From: JAFGCL01 sp964423835
Lineage (GTDB): Bacteria; Chloroflexota; Dehalococcoidia; UBA2247; RBG-13-53-26
Length of the DNA: 64,000 bases
Direction of reading: 5' to 3'
NCBI GenBank assembly: GCA_964423835.1
Contig: CAYRGJ010000002.1
Location: 62,001-126,000 of the forward strand
This document shows positions 21,889-35,691 of this stretch, one piece after another. The first letter of the stretch is position 1, and each line of letters opens with the position of its first letter. The notes beneath the pieces are model-generated. The model was not told the DNA's origin and made no database searches. It saw nothing but the letters and a program-made list of their open reading frames with translations. A program made the position numbers and the translations under genes.

Positions 21889-24309
21889 ATGGTGTCCATG
21901 GGGCCGGAAAGGCTTACTGAACAGGCGCATGAGGCGATGGCCGCCTCCCAGGAGCTGGTCATGAGGTACCGGCACAGCCAGTGGGACGTGGAGCACATCC
22001 TGCTGGCGCTGCTGGACCAGAAGGACAGCCTGGCCGGCGAGGTGCTGAAGGAGCTGGGGGCGGACAGCCGGCTGGTCAGGGAGCAGGTGGAGCTGGTCCT
22101 GGAGAAGACGCCCAAAGTGGCGCAGCAGGGCCCGCAGATCTTCGCCACACCCCGCATACCGAGCCTCATGAACTCCGCAGCCGCCGAAGCGGACCGGCTG
22201 AAGGACGAGTTCGTCGGCGTCGAGCACATCCTGATCGCCATTGCCGGCGAGCAGCAGGGAGACGCCGCCCGTATCCTTCGCGCCAACGGGGTGGACCAGG
22301 AGGGCATCTATCGGGCTCTGCAGAAGATCAGAGGAGGCCACAGGGTTATGGACAGGCAAGCTGAGAGCAAGTACCGCAGCCTGGAGAAATACGGCATTGA
22401 CCTCACTGCGGCGGCCAGCAGCGGCAAGCTGGACCCGGTCATCGGCCGCGAGGATGAGATCAGGCGGGTGATGCAGATACTCTCCCGCCGCACCAAGAAC
22501 AACCCCATCATCATCGGCGAAGCGGGGGTGGGCAAGACCGCCATCGCCGAGGGCCTGGCGGCCAAGATCGTGGCCGATGACGTTCCGGATTCTCTCAAGA
22601 ACAAGCGGATGATCGCCCTCAACATGACCTCCCTGGTGGCCGGAAGCAAGTTCCGGGGGGAGTTCGAGGACCGTTTGAAGGCGGTCATCGATGAGGTGCG
22701 CCAGTCGCAGGGCGAGATCATTCTATTCATAGATGAGTTCCACACCGTGGCCGGCGCCGGAGCGGCGGAGGGCTCCATTGACGCCAGCAACATCCTGAAG
22801 CCGGCCCTGTCCCGGGGAGAGCTGCAAACCATCGGGGCCACCACCCTGGATGAGTACCGCAAGCATATCGAGAAGGACAAGGCCCTGGAGCGCCGGATGC
22901 AGCCGGTGTTCATCGACCAGCCGAGCGTGGAGGCCACGGTGCAGATGCTCCGGGGACTGAAGCCTCGCTACGAGGCCCATCACAAGATCCAGATCACGGA
23001 CGCTGCGCTGGAGGCGGCGGCCAAGCTCTCCAGCCGTTACATCACCGACCGCTTCCTCCCCGACAAGGCCATCGACCTGATCGATGAAGCGGCCAGCAAG
23101 CTGCGCATCGACCTGGAGAGCGCGCCCCCGGCGGTGAAGGACCTGGAGAAGGAGGTCAGGCGCCTGGCCAACGAGGAGGAGTCGGCCTCCCAGCGGGGCG
23201 ACTACCAGCGTGCGGCGGAGCTGAAGGCGGAGAGGCTGCGCACCGACGAGGAGTACAAGGCCGCCAAGAACAACTGGCAGCCCGAGAGTGAGCGGGACCG
23301 AGTGGTGGATGAGGATGACATTGCGGAGCTGGTCTCCAAGTGGACCGGCGTGCCGGTCTCCCGGATGCTGGAGAGCGAGTCGAAGCGATTGGTCAACATG
23401 GAGCAGGAGCTCCACAAGAGGATAGTCAATCAAGAGAAGGCGGTGGTAGCGGTTTCGGAGGCCATCCGCCGGGCCAGGGCGGGCCTCAAGGACCCCAAGA
23501 GGCCTATCGGCAGCTTCATGTTCCTGGGCCCCACCGGCGTGGGCAAGACGGAGCTGGCCCGGGCCCTGGCGGCGTTCCTGTTCGACGACGAGAACGCCCT
23601 GGTGCGGGTGGACATGTCGGAGTATATGGAGAAGCACACTGTCTCCCGCCTGATCGGCGCCCCGCCGGGCTACGTGGGCTATGACGAAGGCGGCCAGCTG
23701 ACCGAGATGGTGCGGCGCCGGCCCTTCCGGGTGATACTGTTCGATGAGATCGAGAAGGCCCATCCGGACGTATTCAACATCCTGCTCCAGATCCTGGAGG
23801 ACGGCCGGTTGACCGACGGGCATGGCCGGATCGTGGACTTCAAGAACGTGGTTGTCATAATGACGAGCAACCTGGGCACGCAGGAGGTGCAGAGACAGAG
23901 CATCGGGTTCCGGCAGGAGAAGGAGCTCGATCAGGAGAAGCTGCGCGTCACCATCAAGAACGCCCTGAAGCAGGCCTTCCGGCCGGAGCTGATCAACCGT
24001 ATCGACGAGATCATCATCTTCGACGCGCTGACCCAGGAGCAGCTGCGTGAGATAGTCGACCTGCTCATCGAGGAGGTCAGGAAACGCCTGGCGGAGCACA
24101 AGATCGCCGTGGAGCTGACCGACGCCGCCAGGGCCTGGCTGCTCAAGGAGGGGTACGATCCGGCATACGGCGCCAGGCCCCTGCGGCGGGCCATCCAGCG
24201 CTACGTGGAGAACCCCATCTCCAAGGGCATCCTGGAAGGGGAGTACGGCGAGGGCAGCACCATCCTGGTAGATGCCGGCGCCGAGGGACTGGCCTTCTCC
24301 AGGAAGTAG
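21889..24309 (+). CDS. clpC: ClpC-type AAA+ unfoldase
   Basis: The 806-residue protein has the full ClpC layout. Two N-terminal Clp-N repeats (residues 1-145) are followed by D1 with Walker A GEAGVGKT near 207, a short middle segment with a UVR-like GDYQRAAELKAERLR, and D2 with GPTGVGKTE near 548. The short middle region and total length separate it from ClpB. It would feed substrates to ClpP, which is not in the window. The GGAGG site is eight bases before ATG 21889, and the palindrome array lies upstream. It is followed after three bases by dtd. Confidence 0.92.
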   Translation: MVSMGPERLTEQAHEAMAASQELVMRYRHSQWDVEHILLALLDQKDSLAGEVLKELGADSRLVREQVELVLEKTPKVAQQGPQIFATPRIPSLMNSAAAEADRLKDEFVGVEHILIAIAGEQQGDAARILRANGVDQEGIYRALQKIRGGHRVMDRQAESKYRSLEKYGIDLTAAASSGKLDPVIGREDEIRRVMQILSRRTKNNPIIIGEAGVGKTAIAEGLAAKIVADDVPDSLKNKRMIALNMTSLVAGSKFRGEFEDRLKAVIDEVRQSQGEIILFIDEFHTVAGAGAAEGSIDASNILKPALSRGELQTIGATTLDEYRKHIEKDKALERRMQPVFIDQPSVEATVQMLRGLKPRYEAHHKIQITDAALEAAAKLSSRYITDRFLPDKAIDLIDEAASKLRIDLESAPPAVKDLEKEVRRLANEEESASQRGDYQRAAELKAERLRTDEEYKAAKNNWQPESERDRVVDEDDIAELVSKWTGVPVSRMLESESKRLVNMEQELHKRIVNQEKAVVAVSEAIRRARAGLKDPKRPIGSFMFLGPTGVGKTELARALAAFLFDDENALVRVDMSEYMEKHTVSRLIGAPPGYVGYDEGGQLTEMVRRRPFRVILFDEIEKAHPDVFNILLQILEDGRLTDGHGRIVDFKNVVVIMTSNLGTQEVQRQSIGFRQEKELDQEKLRVTIKNALKQAFRPELINRIDEIIIFDALTQEQLREIVDLLIEEVRKRLAEHKIAVELTDAARAWLLKEGYDPAYGARPLRRAIQRYVENPISKGILEGEYGEGSTILVDAGAEGLAFSRK

Positions 24310-24312
24310 CCA

Positions 24313-24759
24313 ATGAAGGTGCTGGTGCAGCGCGTCAGCGAGGCTTCGGTGACCGTGGGCGGTGAGGTGGTGGGCCGGATCGGCCCGGGGCTGGTGGGAT
24401 TGGTCGGCGTCGCCCAGGGCGATGCCGAGGAGGACATCCGCTACCTCGTGGACAAGACGGTCAACCTGCGCATCTTCCCGGACGAAGCCGGCAGGTTCAA
24501 CCGCTCCCTGGTGGACACAGGCGGCGGGCTGCTCCTGGTGAGCCAGTTCACCCTGATATCAGACACGCGCAAGGGCCGGCGCCCCAGCTTCATAGAGGCC
24601 GCCGCGCCCGGGGAGGCTGAAGCCATGTTCAACCGCTTCGTGGACCTGGCGCGAGCCACCGGGCTTGAGGTGCAGACCGGCCAGTTCCAGGCGCATATGC
24701 TGGTTCAGATACACAACGAGGGCCCGGTGACTATACTCCTGGACAGCCGGGCCAGATAG
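24313..24759 (+). CDS. dtd: D-aminoacyl-tRNA deacylase
   Basis: DTD removes D-amino acids and glycine mischarged on tRNAs. The 148-residue protein has the start MKVLVQRVSEASVTVGG, the VSQFTL motif near residues 76-81 and the cis-Gly-Pro motif NEGPVTI near 136-142, the catalytic signatures of the family. It begins three bases after the clpC stop and ends before a bidirectional terminator. Confidence 0.93.
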   Translation: MKVLVQRVSEASVTVGGEVVGRIGPGLVGLVGVAQGDAEEDIRYLVDKTVNLRIFPDEAGRFNRSLVDTGGGLLLVSQFTLISDTRKGRRPSFIEAAAPGEAEAMFNRFVDLARATGLEVQTGQFQAHMLVQIHNEGPVTILLDSRAR

Positions 24760-24822
24760 CGGGCCACGCCGCGCGCCTGCGGCGACGGCTGCAGCCGCCC
24801 CCGGCATGCCGACTGCCTAAGA

Positions 24823-24861
24823 AGAATCCCCAGCCGGTGTTCCATCCGGCTGGGGATTCTG
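24823..24861. terminator. Bidirectional hairpin between dtd and rpoC
   Basis: A perfect 15-bp stem (24823-24837 with 24847-24861, outer sequence AGAATCCCC) and a nine-base loop separates the convergent dtd and rpoC genes. The stem ends in A/T-rich pairs on both sides, so it can serve both directions. Confidence 0.85.
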
Positions 24862-24889
24862 GTATGCTTCTGGCCAGAGCGCGGTGCTC

Positions 24890-28960
<4,071 letters not shown>

Positions 28961-28986
28961 AGGTCTTCCTCCTTGGAGATTGGCGC

Positions 28987-31900
28987 TTACTCATTCTTGG
29001 GCCCAGGCAGGCCCTCGTTCACGAACAGCTCTATGGAGAGCCCCAGGCTCTGCAGCTCGCGAACGAGCACGTTGAATGACTCCGGCAGACCAGGAGGATG
29101 CACGTCTTCCCCCTTGGTGATGGCTTCGTAGGCCTTGGCCCGGCCGGCAATGTCGTCGGACTTGATGGTCAGTAGCTCCTGGAGGGTATGGGCGCCTCCG
29201 TAGGCCTCCAGGGCCCAGACCTCCATCTCTCCGAACCTCTGCCCGCCGAACTGGGCCTTTCCACCCAGGGGCTGCTGCGTAATGAGTGTGTAGGGCCCTG
29301 TGGAGCGTGCGTGGACCTTGTCCTCCACAAGGTGAATGAGCTTCATCACATAGACGTAGCCCACCGTCACGGGCTGGTCGAAGGGCTGGCCGGTGCGGCC
29401 ATCGTACAGCACCGTCTTCCCATGAATGGGCGGGGAGACGGACCGCTGCCGGCTCACCTTCTCCACCTGCTTCTGGATCTCATCTTCGGTGAGCCCCTCA
29501 GACTCCACCCCCAGCTCCTTGAGCCAGAGCTGCAGGCAGGCGCGCTTGGACTCGCCGTTGTATTCCTCAGCCAGGACGACGGCCGGGTTGAAGCCCTGCT
29601 CCTGGAGCCACTCCCGGGCGCGCTCCAGCCGGCTCCTGGCGCTGGTATTGCCGGTGGTGGCATTCGCCTGGCGGACGATCCAGGCCCTGGCCAGGGTATC
29701 CTCCACCACTTCAGTGTCGGCGCTCTCGAACACCGGGCAGTCCGCCTTGAACCCCAGCTCGTTGGCCGCCCAGCCAAGGTGGGTCTCAAAGATCTGCCCC
29801 AGGTTCATGCGGGATGGCACGCCGATGGGGTTCAGCACAATGTCAATGGGGGTTCCGTCCGGCAGGAACGGCATGTCCTCCTCCGGCAGGATGCGGGAGA
29901 TGACGCCCTTGTTGCCATGCCGGCCGGCCAGCTTATCTCCCTCGGATGCCTTGCGCTTCTGGGCCACCCAGACGCGCACCAGCTTGCTCACACCCTCGGG
30001 CAGCTCATCGCGGTTGGTGAAGATCTTGACCGCGATCACCAGGCCCCTCTCGCCGTGGGGCACTCTGAGGGAGGTGTCCTTGACCTCGCGGGCCTTCTCG
30101 CCGAATATCACCCGGAGCAGCTTCTCCTCCGCGCTCAGCTCCGTCTCGCCCTTGGGCGTGATCTTCCCCACCAGGATGTCGCCGGATTCGACGTCGGCGC
30201 CTACCTGAACGATGCCGTCGTCATCCAGCTTCCGCAGGCTTTCCTCGCCCACGTTCGGTATGTCCCTGGTGATCTCCTCAGATCCCAGCTTGGTTTCCCG
30301 GGCCTCCACCTCATAGCGCTCGATGTGTATGGAGGTAAACTTGTCCTCCTTGACCAGCTTCTCCGAGACCACGATGGCGTCCTCGAAGTTGTAGCCCTCC
30401 CAGCTCATGAAGGCGCAGAGCACGTTCTGCCCCAGCGACAGGATCCCGTGGTCGGTGGCCGAGCTGTCCGCCAGGACCTGCCCGGGCTTGACCCGATCGC
30501 CCTTGCTGACGATGGGGCGCTGGTTGATGCACGTCCCCTGGTTCGTCCGCATGAACTTCATCAGGGGGTAGCTGCGTTCCTCACCCTCATCGGTCATGAG
30601 CACGATCTCCCGGCTGGTCACTGAGGTTACCTCTCCCTCATCTCCGGCAATCACCAGCTGGCCGCTGTCCCTGGCCACCTGCTGCTCCATCCCGGTACCC
30701 ACCACCGGGGACTCAGAGCAGAGCAGGGGCACCGCCTGGCGCTCCATGTTGGAGCCCATCAGGGCCCGGTTGGCGTCATCGTGCTCCAGGAAAGGAATCA
30801 GCGAGGCCGATATGCCCACGATCTGCTTGGGGGAAACGTCCATCAGGTCTACGTATTCAGCGGATACCCGGGGGAACCGCTCTCCCTGCCGGGCCTCAAT
30901 CCGCTTCTCACTGAACTCGTCGTAGGAATTGAGAGGGGCGCTGGCCTGGGCCACCACGTAGTCCTCTTCCTGGTCCGCGGACAGATACACTATCTCGTGG
31001 GAGGCGAAGGGAACCACCTTGATCTCCCGCTCCGGGAGGGCGGCCAGCTCCCTCGCCAGGGAGGGAGTGATGCGGGCGCCCTCCTTGGCCACACGCTGGC
31101 CGTCCTGATCCTCGATCACCTCGCCCAGGGCCCGGTTGACCAGCTGATCGTAGCTGTTCTTCACCTGGCGCACGACCTTGCGATAGGGCGTGACTATGAA
31201 CCCGTACTCGTCGATGGCCCCGTAGGTGGCCAGCGACGCGATAAGGCCGATATTAGGCCCTTCCGGCGTCTCGATGGGGCATATGCGGCCATAATGGGAG
31301 TGATGAATGTCGCGCACTTCGAATCCGGCCCGCTCCCTGGAGAGCCCTCCGGGGCCGAGGGTCGACAGACGGCGCTTGTGCGTCAGCTCGGCCAGCGGGT
31401 TAGTCTGGTCCATGAACTGGCAGAGCTGCGAACCGCTGAAGAAGTCCCTGATGGCTGTGGTCACCGGCCGGGTGTTTATCATGGCATTTGGCGTGACCGT
31501 GGCTGTGTCCACGATGCTCATGCGCTCCCTGACCATGCGCTCCAGGTTCAGCAGCGCCACGCGCAGCTGGTTCTGTATGAGCTCGCCGACGGTGCGCAGC
31601 CGGCGGTTGCTCAGGTGGTCGATGTCATCCGGCGCCTCTTGCCCGTTGTTGACCATGATGATGTGGCGGACGATGGACACCAGGTCTTCGCGGCTCAAAG
31701 CCAGCATGTTGGCGTTGTCCGGCCCCGCGCCCAGCCGCTTGTTCAGCTTGTAGCGCCCTACCTTGCCCAGGTTGTAGTGCCTGGGATGGAAGAAGAGGTT
31801 GTTCAGCAGGTTCCGGGCGTTATCCACGTTGGGCAGGTCCCCGGGCCGCAGGCGCCGGTATATCTCCAGGATGGCTTCGTTCTCGTTCTTGATGAACGAG

Positions 31901-32595
31901 TCCTGCTTGGCGGAGGCGGCGATGAACGAGCGGTCGGCCGCGTTGTCCACGTCCTCGAAAAGGGGCGTCAAGTCCTCAATGGAGGCATACCCGATGGCCC
32001 GCAGCAGGGTAGTAACCGGGAAACGCCTCTTGCCATTAACCTTGACCCAGATGATGTCCTTGTTGCTGGTCTCGAAATCCAGCCAGGAGCCATGCTCAGG
32101 GATGAGCTTGCCATAGCACAGGTCGCGGCCGGTGGCCATGTCCGTCTCTATGGTGAGGTAGAGGCCGGGGGAACGGATGAGCTGGCTCACCACCACCCGC
32201 TCGGCGCCATTTATAATGAAGGTGCCCGTGGGCGTCATCAGCGGGATGTCCGCGATGAAGATGTTCTGTTCCTTGATTTCCCCCGTCTCCTTGACCACCA
32301 GCTGGACCTTGGCGTAGAGGGGGGCGGAGTACGTCAGATCGCGCTCCCGGCAGGCCGGTATGGAGTTCTTGGGAGGGCCCAGCTCGCAGTTGACGAAGCG
32401 CAGCTCGAGTCGAGTGCCGGCCAGGTCCTGGATGGCCAGCCCGTCAAAGAGCTCCCGCAGGCCGTTCTCGAGGAAACGGCGGAACGAGTCAAACTGGACC
32501 TGGATCAGGTTGGGTATTTCGAGTACCGGGGGGGTGGTGGCAAACGACCTCCTGGCAACGTCATTTGAATCAGATAGCGACGACGTGGGAATCAA
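28987..32595 (-). CDS. rpoB: RNA polymerase beta subunit
   Basis: The 1202-residue protein contains the rifampicin-region segment SQLCQFMDQTNPLAELTHKRRL, the GPGGLSRERAG motif, GQNVLCAFMSWEGYNFEDA, and the C-terminal KAQFGGQRFGEMEVWALEA. The best start is TTG 32595, with AAAGGAG about ten bases upstream; no ATG or GTG lies in frame nearby. It is followed by rpoC. rplJ/rplL, which often precede rpoB, are not in the window. Confidence 0.97.
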   Translation of the reverse strand: MIPTSSLSDSNDVARRSFATTPPVLEIPNLIQVQFDSFRRFLENGLRELFDGLAIQDLAGTRLELRFVNCELGPPKNSIPACRERDLTYSAPLYAKVQLVVKETGEIKEQNIFIADIPLMTPTGTFIINGAERVVVSQLIRSPGLYLTIETDMATGRDLCYGKLIPEHGSWLDFETSNKDIIWVKVNGKRRFPVTTLLRAIGYASIEDLTPLFEDVDNAADRSFIAASAKQDSFIKNENEAILEIYRRLRPGDLPNVDNARNLLNNLFFHPRHYNLGKVGRYKLNKRLGAGPDNANMLALSREDLVSIVRHIIMVNNGQEAPDDIDHLSNRRLRTVGELIQNQLRVALLNLERMVRERMSIVDTATVTPNAMINTRPVTTAIRDFFSGSQLCQFMDQTNPLAELTHKRRLSTLGPGGLSRERAGFEVRDIHHSHYGRICPIETPEGPNIGLIASLATYGAIDEYGFIVTPYRKVVRQVKNSYDQLVNRALGEVIEDQDGQRVAKEGARITPSLARELAALPEREIKVVPFASHEIVYLSADQEEDYVVAQASAPLNSYDEFSEKRIEARQGERFPRVSAEYVDLMDVSPKQIVGISASLIPFLEHDDANRALMGSNMERQAVPLLCSESPVVGTGMEQQVARDSGQLVIAGDEGEVTSVTSREIVLMTDEGEERSYPLMKFMRTNQGTCINQRPIVSKGDRVKPGQVLADSSATDHGILSLGQNVLCAFMSWEGYNFEDAIVVSEKLVKEDKFTSIHIERYEVEARETKLGSEEITRDIPNVGEESLRKLDDDGIVQVGADVESGDILVGKITPKGETELSAEEKLLRVIFGEKAREVKDTSLRVPHGERGLVIAVKIFTNRDELPEGVSKLVRVWVAQKRKASEGDKLAGRHGNKGVISRILPEEDMPFLPDGTPIDIVLNPIGVPSRMNLGQIFETHLGWAANELGFKADCPVFESADTEVVEDTLARAWIVRQANATTGNTSARSRLERAREWLQEQGFNPAVVLAEEYNGESKRACLQLWLKELGVESEGLTEDEIQKQVEKVSRQRSVSPPIHGKTVLYDGRTGQPFDQPVTVGYVYVMKLIHLVEDKVHARSTGPYTLITQQPLGGKAQFGGQRFGEMEVWALEAYGGAHTLQELLTIKSDDIAGRAKAYEAITKGEDVHPPGLPESFNVLVRELQSLGLSIELFVNEGLPGPKNE

Positions 32596-32707
32596 CTCCT
32601 ACACACTCCTTTGCTGGGCACGATTCGCCTAAAGTGAAAAGGAAGGGGATCACTTGACAAACGATAGGAACACGCAATGAGGATATCGCATTGATGCGCA
32701 ACTTCTA

Positions 32708-32736
32708 ATTATAGTGGGTGCTCACCCCCATGTCAA
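32708..32736 (-). promoter_or_regulatory. Perfect-consensus sigma70 promoter of rpoBC
   Basis: On the minus strand TTGACA (32731-32736) and TATAAT (32708-32713) are exactly consensus and 17 bp apart, about 110 bp before rpoB. The spacer contains the palindrome GGGTG-AG-CACCC. The remaining leader shows no clear attenuator. Confidence 0.9.
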
Positions 32737-32785
32737 TGGGTTTGAAGGCGCCAACCGGCACTTGTCCCCCATGGGGGCCGCCGGC

Positions 32786-33993
32786 CTATGAATGAGGCTT
32801 CCCCTGCCACCGGCTCCACAGCCTCCTCAGCCCGCCGGTAGTCGAAGCCACCGAAGGAGGCTCGTCCACCTCCCTGGAGTTGCCCCCGAGGCCCAGGGTC
32901 AACCGCCCCCGGAAAACGAAGGTCACCGGAAGCCAGATGACCGCCTCGAAGGTGTAGCCATTATCCGCCAGCCTGCGCGGCAGATGCCCGGTGTACCCGT
33001 TCTGCCCCATGGTCCACCACTCCACCACGGAGGGCTCCACGCCATGGATGTCCACGTTGAGGTGCTCGTAGCGGTAGTCCCAGCGGAAGGAAAAACGCGG
33101 CAGCGAAGGGATCCTGGGCTTGAGCCGGGCCACGATGATCCGGGCCTTGTCAGTGATCCGGCCTTTCTCGTAGACCTCGAAATCGTAGTTCCGGTCCAGA
33201 TGGCTCACTTCGGCCCTCACCCTGAAGCCTGCGCCGGCCTCCCCCTGGTCCACCTCTTCCGGCTCTATCAGCGTCTCCGGCTTGCCTGAGGCCGGCATCC
33301 TCTCCGGCGGGGCAACCCCGGATTCGGACGGGAGCACCTCGACGGGCGGCACCTGCACCGAGGCTTCGATTGGCGAAACCTCGATGGGGGCCGGCTCAAG
33401 GGGGGCGCTGGCCATCGCCGGAGCCTCGACCGGNNNNNNNNNNNNNNNNNNNNNNNNNNNNNNNNNNNNNNNNNNNNNNNNNNNNNNNNNNNNNNNNNNN
33501 NNNNNNNNNNNNNNNNNNNNNNNNNNNNNNNNNCCTCGACCGGCAGAGCCTCGATGGGGGCCGGCTCAAGGGGGGCGCTGGCCATCGCCGGAGCCTCGAC
33601 CGGCAGAGCCTCGATGGGAGCCAGCTCAAGGGGGGCGATGACCGCCGCCGGCGTCTCGATGGCCTCCGGGGGGGCCGGGTTGGTCAGGCCCGGAGCGGCC
33701 TCAACCGGCGACGGCGCAAATCCCGGCCAGGCGGCCGTCATCTGGGCCGGGGCGGCGGGGACCCCAGCGGGCAGGCCCTTCTTCCGGGGGCGCCCTCTCC
33801 GGCCCTGGTAGGTCCGGGCGAACTCCTCCACGAAAGCCCGGGGGATGAGCCACCGGTTGGCGATCTTCACCCCCGGTATCTTGCCCTGCCGGACCAGCTG
33901 GGCCACTCCTACCCCGGTGATGCCCAGGATCCTGGCAACCTGGGGGCTGCTCAGGAAGGCGGCATCAACGTCATCAGCCATTTCCACGCTCAT
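32786..33993 (-). CDS. HTH/AT-hook protein with 20-residue repeats, interrupted by assembly gap
   Basis: Two frames on either side of a 100-N gap are one gene: both read into the same Pro/Ala repeat, and they differ by one frame only because 100 is not a multiple of three. The N-terminus (residues 12-60) is a MerR/excisionase-type helix-turn-helix (SSPQVARILGITGVGVAQLV), followed by an AT-hook-like RRGRPRKKG. Then come 20-residue repeats of the type APMASAPLEPAPIEALPV. The C-terminal 140 residues form an aromatic, beta-rich domain ending after GLRRLWSRWQG. It may be a DNA-binding regulator with a long extended spacer. True length is unknown because of the gap. Confidence 0.75.
33434..33533. 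other. Assembly gap (100 N) inside a 60-bp tandem repeat
   Basis: Both edges of the N run fall in copies of the same 60-bp repeat (for example 33534-33593 and 33594-33653), so the gap is a repeat-collapse break. The round number of 100 is a placeholder. Confidence 0.95.
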
Positions 33994-34031
33994 CCGGCTC
34001 TGGCCAGGGTGTTTTGTTTAGGTAGGTAAAG

Positions 34032-34060
34032 ATTATGGCCTGGCACACATCCCGTGTCAA
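34032..34060 (-). promoter_or_regulatory. Sigma70 promoter of the HTH/AT-hook gene
   Basis: On the minus strand TTGACA (34055-34060) and CATAAT (34032-34037) are 17 bp apart, about 40 bp upstream of ATG 33993. Confidence 0.75.
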
Positions 34061-34085
34061 TAGGGCACCGGCATTTGCCGGGCTT

Positions 34086-34616
34086 TCACTCCCTGGCCCG
34101 GCGCAGGCACAACAGCGCCAGCCCGGCCAGCACGCCACCCTCAAAGACTGCGGTGGCCATCTTTGTGGCGATCTGAGTGGCCTCGGTGCGCCACCCGCCC
34201 CATTCAGAGCCCACGATGCAGACCGACTGAGCGACACCCAGGATGACCACTGCCGCCCCACCCCACGAAAGGAGCCGCGCCACCGTGGAGACGGCCGATG
34301 TCCCGTCGCCCTTTCGGGCCGTGGCCAGAGCGCCCAGTCCAAGCAAAACACCCGAGCAGAAGATGGCCTGTTCCAGGTAGACCAGGATGACCTGAGCCAC
34401 CATCCAGTTTTCCCTGGTGGTGTCCGCCTCATCGAAGGTGGCCGCGAGATAGAACACGATCCCGGCGAAGAAGAGGAGGACGACCGTCATGGCAATGGGA
34501 ACCAGGTTCCGGGGCGAGCCGGCCGCCAGGGGGTCCTGGGCTTCCGGCGCGCCCCCGCCGGGGGATTCCGGCTGCGGGGCCGCGCTGTCGTTATGGCTGT
34601 CATCTCTTGGCTTCAC
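34086..34616 (-). CDS. Four-helix membrane protein of unknown function
   Basis: The 176-residue protein has a polar, proline-rich N-terminal 35 residues and then four predicted membrane helices: IAMTVVLLFFAGIVFYLAA, a segment through YLEQAIFCSGVLLGLGAL, LLSWGGAAVVILGVAQSVCI, and AVFEGGVLAGLALLCL. The start is GTG 34616, close behind AAAGGAG; an upstream in-frame ATG has no such site. No family is recognised. It is divergent from the ArsA-like gene. Confidence 0.7.
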   Translation of the reverse strand: MKPRDDSHNDSAAPQPESPGGGAPEAQDPLAAGSPRNLVPIAMTVVLLFFAGIVFYLAATFDEADTTRENWMVAQVILVYLEQAIFCSGVLLGLGALATARKGDGTSAVSTVARLLSWGGAAVVILGVAQSVCIVGSEWGGWRTEATQIATKMATAVFEGGVLAGLALLCLRRARE

Positions 34617-34765
34617 GCGTCTCCTTTCCTGGCCGCACCCCCACCTCAAGGATGGCCCGGGGCGGCGATCCCTTCATTCGCGTGTGACATGTTATCACTT
34701 CCCCGTGGCGCAGGCCACCCCCCTGTGTTACCATGAACCTGGCCTGCAGCAAGGAGGTGGCAGCA

Positions 34766-35674
34766 TTGAGCCAGATCGGATCCAAGAGGGTTACCATGTT
34801 CTGCGGTAAGGGCGGGGTAGGGAAGACCACCTCCGCGGCCGCCACCGCCCTGCACCACGCCCTGGAGGGCCGGAAGACCCTGGTCATCTCCACGGACTTC
34901 ACGCCTTCTCTGCGGGATATCTTCGAGATCGACTCCCCCGCCAGGCCGGCCCCGGTCACCGAGAATCTGTACCTGGATGAGATCAGCTATGACGTGGTCA
35001 AGCAGCTGTGGGACCAGAAGTTCGGCCCCCAGGTGTACGGCCTTTTCTCCGCCTTCGTCGAGATCGGATACCAGGAGTTCCTGGACTACGTGGCCACCAT
35101 GCTTCCCGGGTTGAAGGACGAGTTCATGGTGGACTACATCCGGGAGATCAGTGAGTCCGGGCAGTATGACAGGGTGGTCTGGGACACCGCCCCCGCGGGC
35201 CAGACCCTGGGCCTGCTGCGCATGCCCTCCCTGGTTAGCAACCACCTCAAGCCGGCCGCCAGGGTCTACTCAGCCCTGAAGGCCACGGGCAACATGAAGC
35301 GCTCCGTCCTGAGCGTGATCCAGGACTGGGAAAACCTGTCCAACAAAGACCTGGCCTTTCTGCGGGACGAGGTCCAGTTCAACCTGGTGACCATAGCCGA
35401 GGCCCTGGCCGTGCGGCAGCTGCAGGACATCTTCGAGGAGCTCCGAAGCTACGGCCTGGGCATTAACCACATCGTTATCAACCAGGTGATCGAAGATGCC
35501 GACTCGCCGTTCCTGCTCCGCAAGGCACAGATGCAGCAGAAGTACCTGGCCGAGGTGGAGGGCGGCTACGGCTATGGCATCGGCTCCACACGGATCCCCC
35601 TGTTCCCCTTCGAGGTGAGGGGCCTGGAACGGATCAGGGAGGTGGAGCGGAAGCTCTTCGGGGCGGCCTCGTGA
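34766..35674 (+). CDS. ArsA/GET3-family ATPase
   Basis: The 302-residue single-domain ATPase has the P-loop GKGGVGKTTSAA near residues 13-24, switch I STDFTPSLRDIF and switch II DTAPAGQTL. NHIVINQVI near residue 235 is the base-recognition strand. ArsA/GET3 proteins couple ATP to arsenite export or membrane-protein targeting; the metal-binding cysteines of ArsA are not evident. TTG 34766 is preferred because AAGGAGG lies eight bases upstream; ATG 34733 in frame has no such site. No ars genes are nearby, so the role is open. Confidence 0.85.
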   Translation: MSQIGSKRVTMFCGKGGVGKTTSAAATALHHALEGRKTLVISTDFTPSLRDIFEIDSPARPAPVTENLYLDEISYDVVKQLWDQKFGPQVYGLFSAFVEIGYQEFLDYVATMLPGLKDEFMVDYIREISESGQYDRVVWDTAPAGQTLGLLRMPSLVSNHLKPAARVYSALKATGNMKRSVLSVIQDWENLSNKDLAFLRDEVQFNLVTIAEALAVRQLQDIFEELRSYGLGINHIVINQVIEDADSPFLLRKAQMQQKYLAEVEGGYGYGIGSTRIPLFPFEVRGLERIREVERKLFGAAS

Positions 35675-35691
35675 ACCGCGGTATATGTGAC

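Noticed and set aside
30781..32568. Plus-strand frame of 595 codons opposite rpoB
   Set aside because: rpoB is certain; the antisense frame has no recognisable domains.
33534..33653. Insertion sequence causing the assembly gap
   Set aside because: Both gap edges are copies of the same in-frame 60-bp coding repeat; repeat collapse explains the gap.
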